Below are positions 1-5,497 of a stretch of 19,348 bases of DNA, piece after piece; positions within the stretch are counted from its first letter, which is position 1, and each line of letters opens with the position of its first letter. The stretch lies in assembly GCA_002411015.1 (NCBI GenBank), contig DHPY01000040.1:35916-55263 (forward strand). Direction: 5' to 3'. Source of the stretch: Armatimonadetes bacterium UBA5352. Its GTDB lineage: Bacteria > Armatimonadota > Zipacnadia > Zipacnadales > UBA5352. The notes beneath the pieces are model-generated. The model did not search any database. It was not told the origin of the DNA and saw only the letters and a list, made by a program, of their open reading frames with translations. A program made the position numbers and the translations under genes.

Positions 1-87
1 GGCTTCGTCGGCGTCCGCAAACGACGGCGGCGCTCGGAGCGGCCCCTCCACGGCAACGGGTGCACCGGGCGAAGATGCGCCTAACAT

Positions 88-1455
88 ATGGATTGGTCAT
101 TGCGGGGGGACCCCAGAGTGCCACGAGACCGCAAGTCACTCCTGATCGTGCTTGATGCTGCGCGCTTTGACGAGACCTCCGCCGCGTTCGACGCATCCCG
201 TCTGGGCCTGCTGCGCGACTCCGCCCGTCCGACGCTGATCGCGCCCTCATGCTGGACGGCCCCGTCAGTGACCTCGATGCTCACGGGGCGCTTCCCGTCG
301 GAGCATGGCCGCCAGTGGCCTCTCGGGGGGCCGTACCCGCCCGTGCCGACAATCGCCGATCTGCTCGAGCTGGCAGGCGGCAGCTTCCTGATGCTCTCGG
401 GCAACAACCTCTGCGCGCCGCCGCTGCTGCCGCTGCGCGAGGACCAGGTGCACCGGCCGCACGCTGGCAGGCGGCTCGGCGTAGCCTTCGGGCGAACGTT
501 CCGCGGCCTCGACTACGGCTCGCGCGAGATCCTCCGCCGCGTCCAGCGCATGGCCGCCAAGGGCACGCTGCCCGACCTGCTCGTGCTGCATCTGCAGGAG
601 GCCCACCACCCCTACCTCCCGCCGCCGCACGGCTTCGCGCCCGGCAAGTGCCTCCGCTATGCGACGGGGCATGCGGGCTACTACCTCCGCTGCGCACAGC
701 GAGCGTGGGAGTTCGCGGCGCGGGCTGACGAGGCCGCGTGGGCCGACGCCCGCAGGCGCTACTCCGAGTGCGTGCGCTACGTCGTCGGCATCGCCGAGGG
801 CGTGCTGCGGGCGTACCAGCGCGCGGGGGTGATGGAGGAGACGCTGGCGATCATCACCGCCGACCATGGCGAGCACCTCGGCGAGCACGGTCTCGCGGAT
901 CACCAGGGCTCGCTGCACGAGGAGTTGCTGCACTGCCCGTGCGCGCTGATCGCGCCGCCGTTGAGGGCCGGGCGCGCAGTGCGCGGCCAGTTCCAGCACA
1001 CAGACCTGCTGCGGACGATCTGCGGCTGGCACGACCTCCCGACAGGCGACTGCGGCTCCGCGTGGCCTGCTCTGGACCTCCTCGACGAGGCGCACTCCGG
1101 CGGGCACCGGTATGCCTTCGCGGAGTGGTTGGCGTGGGGCGAGGAGCAGCTTTGCACGCTGCAGCGCCGCAATCCGAGCTACGACTTCGCGCCCCTCGAC
1201 CGCCACCTCGTGGCAGTGCGCACAGTGCGCTGGAAGCTCATCCGGGGCAGCGATGGCAACGAGATGCTCTTCGGTCTGCGCAGTGATCCACGCGAATCAC
1301 GCAACATCGCAACTCACGAGCCCGCGGTCCTGCGCGAGCTTGGGGCCGCGCTCGAGGAGTGGCTGGCGGTGGTGCGGGCGGAGAGGCGCCCTGAACAGCG
1401 TACGGGCGCCTCGCCTGTGATCGAGGCTCGGTTGCGCGAGCTTGGCTACGTGTGA
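88..1455 (+). CDS. Sulfatase-superfamily hydrolase with Thr at the nucleophile position
   Basis: A 455-residue member of the alkaline phosphatase/sulfatase superfamily, probably cytoplasmic because no signal peptide is visible. Seen: metal Asp at residue 23 (VLDAARF), the nucleophile block TAPSVTSMLTGR at 57-68, ADHGEHLGEHG at 258-268 (D259, H260), SLHEELLHCP at 275-284 and the conserved HTDLLRTI at 304-311. The true sulfatase signature is C/S-x-P-x-R. Here the first position is Thr57 and the Arg is Val61, so formylglycine formation is not expected. In related enzymes a Thr nucleophile goes with phosphodiester or phosphotransfer chemistry, so the name 'sulfatase' may mislead. The ATG at 88 has no clear Shine-Dalgarno. 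A GTG at 118, seven bases after a GGGGGGA run, is an alternative start that keeps the whole domain. It converges on the second sulfatase, with 10 bp between stop codons. Confidence 0.85.
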   Translation: MDWSLRGDPRVPRDRKSLLIVLDAARFDETSAAFDASRLGLLRDSARPTLIAPSCWTAPSVTSMLTGRFPSEHGRQWPLGGPYPPVPTIADLLELAGGSFLMLSGNNLCAPPLLPLREDQVHRPHAGRRLGVAFGRTFRGLDYGSREILRRVQRMAAKGTLPDLLVLHLQEAHHPYLPPPHGFAPGKCLRYATGHAGYYLRCAQRAWEFAARADEAAWADARRRYSECVRYVVGIAEGVLRAYQRAGVMEETLAIITADHGEHLGEHGLADHQGSLHEELLHCPCALIAPPLRAGRAVRGQFQHTDLLRTICGWHDLPTGDCGSAWPALDLLDEAHSGGHRYAFAEWLAWGEEQLCTLQRRNPSYDFAPLDRHLVAVRTVRWKLIRGSDGNEMLFGLRSDPRESRNIATHEPAVLRELGAALEEWLAVVRAERRPEQRTGASPVIEARLRELGYV

Positions 1456-1465
1456 GGAGGCGGCG

Positions 1466-2911
1466 CTACTTCCAGCGGCCCTCATCGAGTCCCGCTGCAT
1501 GCATCCCGGAGAGGCGGTCGAAGGCCTCCTCGCCATCGCCCCGCAGGCCTGCAAGGCCTGTCTGGCCGTAGCCCGTCACGGCCTCGCGGAGCCCGTCTAC
1601 ATCCGGGTCAGCGTAGTCCTCGAACCAGTGCTCCATCCGCGAGCGCATCTGCGCGATGCGTCCCGCCTGCGCCGGATCGTCCGCCAGATTTGTCTCCTCA
1701 CCAGGGTCGTTCGCGAGGTCATACAGCTCATTCGGCCCGAACGGGTAGCGGCGGACGTACTTCCACTCGCGCGTGCGGATCATCCGCGTCGGCCCGTACT
1801 CGTCGAAGACCACCACGTCCTCGCGCGGTGTCTCATCCGCGCCCAGCAGCACCGACGCGAAGCTGGTGCCGGGCAGCGCCTCGGTCTCGGGATCGCCCAC
1901 CCCCGCGACCTCCAGCAGCGTCGGGCGCACGTCGTACTGGCTGAGGATCTCCTCGCAGACCACGCCCTCCGGGATGGTGCCGGGGAGCGACGCGATCGCG
2001 GGGACCTTCACGGTGCTGTCGTACATGTTGAGCGGGAAGGTCCCGTTGCCCTTGCCGCAGATCCCGTGCTGGCCCATGTTCATCCCGTTGTCGCCGAGGA
2101 AGAAGACGAGCGTGCTCTCCCGCAGCCCCTGGCGGTCAAGCTCCTCGAGGAGCCGGCCGATGTTGCGGTCCATCTCGGTGACCGCGGTGAAGTAGCCGGA
2201 GCGATCCACGCGCCGCCCCTCCTCGGTGTAGAACTCTTGGAAGGCGGCCTGCCAGGGGTGCTTCGGGATGTCGGGAAGCGAGTCGAACGGGCAGTCGTGG
2301 TAGTAGCGGTCGAAAGTCTCGTGCGGGTGGTGCTCGCGCGTCCACGGGCTGTGCGGCGTGACGTAGTTCACCGCGAGGTAGAACGGGCTGTCTGCGGGCC
2401 GGGCCTCGCGCAGATACTCGAGCGCGTAGTCCGTGATGCGGTCGGGGCGGTAGCCCGGCTGGACGACCGGCCGGCCGTCAATCATCGCCTCGGCGTCATA
2501 GTAGTGCCCGCCCGCGAAGGGCCGCCAGTAGCTGAAGCTCTTCTGTGGCATGGCGGGCGCGCCCATGTGCCACTTGCCGGAGAGCCCGCAAGCGTAGCCA
2601 TCGGCGGCGAGGAGGTCGGTGGTGGCGCTGAGGCCGCGGAGGTACTCGATCGGCTCCTCATCGCCCGGCCGCGGCCAGTCGCCACGCTTGATGTAGTCAT
2701 GCACCCCGTGCTGGGAGGGGATCCGGCCCGTCAGGATGGACGAACGCGCGGGTGAGCTCACGGGGCAGGTGCAGAAGAGGTTCTCGAAGCGTGTCCCCTG
2801 CGCGGCCAGAGCGTCGAGGTTGGGCGTGCTGATCTCCGAGTTGCCCGCGCAGCCCATCGCCCAGTGGCCCTGGTCGTCGCTGATGATGAAGAGCACATTT
2901 GGCCGGTCCAT
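1466..2911 (-). CDS. Ser-type sulfatase (arylsulfatase family)
   Basis: A 481-residue sulfatase that hydrolyses sulfate esters (substrate unknown). It begins directly with the first strand of the fold (NVLFIISDDQGHW, metal Asp 12 and 13) and has no signal peptide. The active-site motif is S52-S-P-A-R56 followed by SSILTGR. It matches C/S-x-P-x-R with Ser first, so maturation to formylglycine would need a radical-SAM anSME-type enzyme, which is not in this window. Further conserved blocks are KWHMG (K113, H115), TPHSPW (H187), GDNGMNMGQHG (D274, N275) and GKGNG (K287). The start is supported by GGAGG seven bases upstream of the ATG. Length and motif order are normal for the family. Substrates of such enzymes include choline sulfate and sulfated glycans; the sequence alone does not choose between them. 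Confidence 0.95.
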   Translation of the reverse strand: MDRPNVLFIISDDQGHWAMGCAGNSEISTPNLDALAAQGTRFENLFCTCPVSSPARSSILTGRIPSQHGVHDYIKRGDWPRPGDEEPIEYLRGLSATTDLLAADGYACGLSGKWHMGAPAMPQKSFSYWRPFAGGHYYDAEAMIDGRPVVQPGYRPDRITDYALEYLREARPADSPFYLAVNYVTPHSPWTREHHPHETFDRYYHDCPFDSLPDIPKHPWQAAFQEFYTEEGRRVDRSGYFTAVTEMDRNIGRLLEELDRQGLRESTLVFFLGDNGMNMGQHGICGKGNGTFPLNMYDSTVKVPAIASLPGTIPEGVVCEEILSQYDVRPTLLEVAGVGDPETEALPGTSFASVLLGADETPREDVVVFDEYGPTRMIRTREWKYVRRYPFGPNELYDLANDPGEETNLADDPAQAGRIAQMRSRMEHWFEDYADPDVDGLREAVTGYGQTGLAGLRGDGEEAFDRLSGMHAAGLDEGRWK

Positions 2912-3203
2912 GGTGTTGCCTCCGTCCTGTCAGTGACTACGGCTCATGTGTCTGCAAGAACGTCATGGCTCCGCGGCTCTGCAATGCCGCGATCTGCGCG
3001 AAGGCCTGATTCACCTGCTGACCGTCGCTCGTCTGGCGCATCCGATGGTCCATTGAGTTCCACTGTGAACCGACTCTGACCTGCCGCGGGACGGGACGAG
3101 GCTGCTCAATTGCCGGCCCTGTCTGAGGGGGTGGAGCGAGGGCCGGGATGGACCTCAACGTTGCGCCTGAGGGGGATACGGGGCCGCTACGCCGGAAAGC
3201 GGC
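2912..3203. other. Intergenic region between divergent sulfatase and gyrase-propeller gene
   Basis: This stretch separates the leftward sulfatase from the rightward promoter at 3204. Apart from the possible 38-residue frame, it contains one clean dyad: CCGGCCCT (3113-3120) and AGGGCCGG (3139-3146) with an 18-base loop. No T-run follows on either side, so it is not a standard terminator. No convincing promoter for the sulfatase was found. No tRNA, repeat or riboswitch was recognised. Confidence 0.5.
2937..3053 (-). CDS. Possible 38-residue small protein upstream of the sulfatase
   Basis: A short open frame, ATG at 3053 to TAG, ending 25 bp before the start of the leftward sulfatase and in the same direction. 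About 80 percent of its codons end in G or C, like the real genes around it. The product is Gln-rich and hydrophilic (QQVNQAFAQIAALQ) with no recognisable domain. The Shine-Dalgarno is weak (GTGGAAC). It could be a small leader protein of the sulfatase transcript or a chance frame. No function is assigned. Confidence 0.22.
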   Translation of the reverse strand: MDHRMRQTSDGQQVNQAFAQIAALQSRGAMTFLQTHEP

Positions 3204-3232
3204 TTGCATTCCCGCTGGATTTCGGTTAGAGT
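3204..3232 (+). promoter_or_regulatory. Sigma70-type promoter of the gyrase-propeller gene
   Basis: TTGCAT at 3204-3209 and TAGAGT at 3227-3232 are separated by exactly 17 bp. Transcription would begin near 3239, leaving about 40 bases of leader with GGAGGT seven bases before the ATG at 3279. Spacing and position relative to the gene make this a strong candidate. Confidence 0.65.
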
Positions 3233-3278
3233 GCGGTGTTGGAGCGACGGACAAGACGGAGGCATGGAGGTAGGTACA

Positions 3279-3584
3279 ATGGCTGTCATGGCACTCGTGA
3301 TCTCAGAGAACGGCTTCGGGAAGCTCGTCTCCATCGACGAGTTCAGGGAGCAGAAGCGGGGCGGCGGTGGCGTCACGGGTTTTAAGGTTACAGAGGATAC
3401 CGGTAATGTCGCCGTGGTCGTGCGAGTCGAGACAGGTAAGAGCGAGCGCGTGCTCGTCTACACCGCGCAGGGCCGGGCCATCCTGACTCCGGTTGATGAC
3501 ATCTCCGTACGCAGCCGCTCTGCCGGCGGCGTCAAGCTCATCAACCTCGCGGAGGGCGACAAGGTCGTCTCCGCGGCGTTCTAA
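3279..3584 (+). CDS. Stand-alone GyrA C-terminal propeller repeat protein
   Basis: A 101-residue protein that reads as an excised piece of the DNA gyrase/topoisomerase IV subunit A C-terminal beta-propeller (GyrA_C repeat). Residues 11-32 (NGFGKLVSIDEFREQKRGGGGV) match the blade segment ending in the GyrA box, with QKRGGGG where GyrA has QRRGGKG. Residues 45-100 form a following repeat that ends RSRSAGGVKLINLAEGDKVVSAA, the usual 'GVrLInLdeGDrVVsva' pattern. There is no breakage-reunion domain, catalytic Tyr or coiled coil. The full propeller has five or six blades, so this is one to two blades. The start at 3279 is chosen for GGAGGT at 3266-3271, seven bases away; upstream in-frame ATG/TTG codons overlap the promoter or the Shine-Dalgarno. 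It may bind or bend DNA or modulate gyrase, but that is inference. It has its own promoter. Confidence 0.85.
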   Translation: MAVMALVISENGFGKLVSIDEFREQKRGGGGVTGFKVTEDTGNVAVVVRVETGKSERVLVYTAQGRAILTPVDDISVRSRSAGGVKLINLAEGDKVVSAAF

Positions 3585-3607
3585 GCCACATCATCCACGC
3601 CAGGAGC

Positions 3608-3633
3608 GGCCGGCGTCCTCGCAGATGCCGGCC
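3608..3633 (+). terminator. Strong hairpin after the gyrase-propeller gene
   Basis: GGCCGGCGTC (3608-3617) pairs with GATGCCGGCC (3624-3633) around a 6-base loop, giving ten pairs including one G-U. It begins 23 bp after the stop codon. Only CCTT follows rather than a T-run, so it may be an imperfect terminator, an RNA-stability element, or a structure in the leader of the flavodoxin gene that starts at 3688. Confidence 0.4.
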
Positions 3634-3687
3634 GTGGCCTTGTACGGGACGCACTCGCAGCGCCAGGGAAACGAGGAGGCGCCTCTG

Positions 3688-4239
3688 ATGCGCGTGATCG
3701 TGCTGCACACAAGTCCCAACGATGACGGGCTGACAGCGAGTCTGGCGGAAGCAGCCGTGGCGGGGGCAAACGCCGCCGGGGCCGAAGCGGAGATGGTCAA
3801 ACTGACCGCGCTCGACATACCGAGCTGCAGGCAGTGCAACAACGGCTGGGGGATGTGCCGCACCGAAGGCCGCTGCGGCTACAGCGATGACTTCAACCCG
3901 CTGCGCGAGAAGCTATGGGCTGCGGACGCGTGGGTGCTCGTCACCCCTGTCTACTTCGGCGAGCCGAGCGAGATCGCCAAGAGCTTCATGGACCGCCTGC
4001 GCCGCTGCAACGTCGGCGCGAAGGGCGAGGGCCTCGCGGAGAAGCCGGTCATCGGCGTGGCTGCCGCGGGCGGTTCGGGGCGCGGCACCGCGACCTGCCT
4101 GCTGGCGCTCGATCGCTTCTACGGCCACATCAACGCGCAGGTCGCCGATCTCATCACCGTCACGCGCCGCTCCGCTGAGTACAAGCGCGAGGCCGTGCGC
4201 GCAGCCGCGCAGGCGATGGTAGAGGCGATGCAGGCGTAG
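3688..4239 (+). CDS. NAD(P)H-dependent FMN reductase, flavodoxin fold
   Basis: A 183-residue cytoplasmic flavoprotein of the NADPH-dependent FMN reductase/iron-sulfur flavoprotein-like group. Seen: first strand and phosphate loop VIVLHTSPNDDGLTASLAEA (residues 3-22), a cysteine cluster C47-x2-C50-x6-C57-x5-C63 ending in SDDF, and the FMN ring-binding stretch TPVYFGEPSEIAKSFMDR at 86-103. The cysteine pattern recalls iron-sulfur flavoproteins (compact CxxCxxCx4-7C), but the spacing here is looser, so cluster binding is uncertain. The substrate is unknown; relatives reduce FMN, quinones or iron. The ATG at 3688 follows GAGGAGG by eight bases, which makes it preferable to the in-frame upstream starts that run back into the gyrase-propeller gene. 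It may share that gene's transcript through the intervening hairpin. Confidence 0.88.
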   Translation: MRVIVLHTSPNDDGLTASLAEAAVAGANAAGAEAEMVKLTALDIPSCRQCNNGWGMCRTEGRCGYSDDFNPLREKLWAADAWVLVTPVYFGEPSEIAKSFMDRLRRCNVGAKGEGLAEKPVIGVAAAGGSGRGTATCLLALDRFYGHINAQVADLITVTRRSAEYKREAVRAAAQAMVEAMQA

Positions 4240-4277
4240 GGCGACCTGGCGGCTACGATAGCTCGGCTCCGCCAACA

Positions 4278-4340
4278 GTGACCCGCGTGAAGCGCGAGAT
4301 CGAGGGCAGCCGCTGGGAGGGCCTGCCGGAGCGCTACTGA
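4278..4340 (+). other. 20-codon frame with all-G/C third positions; relic or micro-ORF
   Basis: From a GTG at 4278 to TGA at 4340, every sense codon ends in G or C, and the peptide looks protein-like (VTRVKREIEGSRWEGLPERY). There is no Shine-Dalgarno and the frame upstream quickly loses this bias. A short hairpin (GAGGCG, loop GCT, CGCCTC at 4345-4359) follows at once. It could be the remaining 3' end of a decayed gene or a tiny peptide gene. It may equally be chance in GC-rich DNA. Confidence 0.2.
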
Positions 4341-4369
4341 CGGCGAGGCGGCTCGCCTCCCGGCGCCCT

Positions 4370-4398
4370 TTGCCCGCCTCAGGGGCCTGTGGTATAAT
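4370..4398 (+). promoter_or_regulatory. Promoter of queD-queC
   Basis: TTGCCC at 4370-4375 and a perfect TATAAT at 4393-4398 are 17 bp apart. This is the best -10 element in the window. Transcription would start near 4405 and give a leader of about 44 bases containing AGGAGG at 4434-4439. Confidence 0.72.
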
Positions 4399-4425
4399 CC
4401 GGCGCAGATGACCCTCACGCGCCGG
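4399..4425. promoter_or_regulatory. Dyad abutting the queD -10 box, possible operator
   Basis: CCGGCGC (4399-4405) and GCGCCGG (4419-4425) are exact inverted copies with 13 bases between them. The left arm touches the -10 box and would cover the start point, so only part would be in the RNA. That placement fits a repressor site better than an RNA hairpin. The leader lacks the A-rich tail and the pairing of a preQ1 riboswitch. Confidence 0.35.
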
Positions 4426-4448
4426 CCCGGTCCAGGAGGAGCGAAGAC

Positions 4449-4817
4449 GTGTACGAACTGACCGTCGAAGGCGGCTTCTCCGCCGCGCATGTCATGCGCG
4501 GCCACCCGGGTGCCTGCGCGCGCTTCCACGGCCACAACTACCGGGTGCTGCTGGGCGTCGAGGGCGATACGCTCGACGCCACGGGGATGCTCGTGGACTT
4601 CGCCGAGCTGAAGATAGTCTTTCACGGCGTCCTCGACGAGCTTGACCACCGCAACCTCAACGAGATCCCGCCCTTCGACACGATCAACCCGAGCAGCGAG
4701 AACCTCGCCCGCCACCTGTTCGAGCGCCTGTCGGAGGCATTCAGCGGCCGCGTGCGCGTCAGCCGCGTCACCGTCTACGAATCCGCCACCAACTCCGTCA
4801 CCTACCGCGAGGCTTGA
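4449..4817 (+). CDS. queD: 6-carboxytetrahydropterin synthase QueD
   Basis: A 122-residue QueD/PTPS-family enzyme that converts dihydroneopterin triphosphate to 6-carboxy-5,6,7,8-tetrahydropterin, the second step towards queuosine and other 7-deazaguanines. The zinc ligands are visible as H14 (FSAAH), H27 and H29 (FHGHNY). C23 is the catalytic Cys, D66-H67 the catalytic pair (ELDHRNLN), and E111 the pterin-binding Glu near the C-terminus (VYESATNSVTY). Length is normal for QueD. The gene begins with GTG nine bases after AGGAGG and is followed three bases later by queC. It lies directly behind a strong promoter with a dyad at the start point. Confidence 0.95.
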   Translation: MYELTVEGGFSAAHVMRGHPGACARFHGHNYRVLLGVEGDTLDATGMLVDFAELKIVFHGVLDELDHRNLNEIPPFDTINPSSENLARHLFERLSEAFSGRVRVSRVTVYESATNSVTYREA

Positions 4818-4820
4818 GCG

Positions 4821-5471
4821 ATGGCCAGCATTGTGCTGCTGTCGGGAGGGCTGGACTCGCTGGTCGCGGCGTGGGCGGTGCGGGAGACGCATCCTCCGCA
4901 CCTCGCCATCACCTTCGACTACTCCCAGCAAGCCGCCACGCGTGAGACCGAGTCGGCGCTCGCGGTCTGCGCTGAGATGGGCCTGGAGCACCGGCTGGTC
5001 AAGCTCCCATGGATGGCGCGGCTCATGCCCGCCTCCCTCGGCGACCCCGCACGCGACCTCTCCGCCGCCGACGACGCCTCCGTCTGGGTCCCCGCGCGCA
5101 ACGCGGTCTTCGTGGCCATCGCCGCGGCGCACGCAGAGGCGCTGGACTGCGACACGATCGTTTGCGGCTTCAATGCGGAGGAGGCCGCGACCTTCCCGGA
5201 CAACTCCCCGGAGTTCGTCGCCGCCTGCGACGCGATGCTGGCACTCGCGACGCGCAATCATCCCAGGCTGCACTCCCCCACGCTTGCGCTCACCAAGCGC
5301 GAGATCGCGGCGCTCGGACTCGAGCTTGGGGCGCCGCTGCACCTGACCTGGAGCTGCTACGGCCCGGGCCCCGAGCATTGCTGGGAGTGCCCGTCCTGCC
5401 GACGCCTGCGCGGCGCACTGCAGGAGACCGGCCAGTTCGAGCGCTGGTCGGAACTCCGCCGCCGCGCCTGA
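4821..5471 (+). CDS. queC: 7-cyano-7-deazaguanine synthase QueC
   Basis: A 216-residue ATP-dependent enzyme that turns 7-carboxy-7-deazaguanine plus ammonia into preQ0. Seen: the PP-loop SGGLDS at residues 8-13, VPARNAVF at 90-97 (usually VPGRN), the substrate loop FPDNSPEF at 125-132, and four zinc cysteines C179, C187, C190 and C193 in WSCYGPGPEHCWECPSC. The gene follows queD by 3 bp and is almost certainly co-transcribed and coupled. The queE enzyme that acts between QueD and QueC, and folE and queF, are not in the window. PreQ0 could go to tRNA queuosine or to DNA 7-deazaguanine modification. No dpd genes are seen here, so the tRNA route is the default. Confidence 0.95.
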   Translation: MASIVLLSGGLDSLVAAWAVRETHPPHLAITFDYSQQAATRETESALAVCAEMGLEHRLVKLPWMARLMPASLGDPARDLSAADDASVWVPARNAVFVAIAAAHAEALDCDTIVCGFNAEEAATFPDNSPEFVAACDAMLALATRNHPRLHSPTLALTKREIAALGLELGAPLHLTWSCYGPGPEHCWECPSCRRLRGALQETGQFERWSELRRRA

Positions 5472-5497
5472 AGTTAAGTCATCTGAGGAGGCGCATC

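Noticed and set aside
1..87. End of an upstream gene or a second copy of the palindrome arm
   Set aside because: The segment is too short to judge. An 11-base match to the inner arm of the palindrome is not enough in GC-rich DNA.
1442..2755. A 437-codon plus-strand frame opposite the Ser-type sulfatase
   Set aside because: Antisense shadow; the sulfatase motifs are all on the minus strand.
4399..4448. preQ1 riboswitch before queD
   Set aside because: The leader is short and GC-rich, without the A-rich tail or the pseudoknot pairing of any preQ1 class I know.
4408..4461. A 17-codon leader frame overlapping the queD start
   Set aside because: No Shine-Dalgarno and it begins at or next to the expected transcript start. 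It is probably a chance ATG.
4119..5378. A 419-codon minus-strand frame across queD and queC
   Set aside because: It lies opposite two unmistakable enzymes and has no family features.
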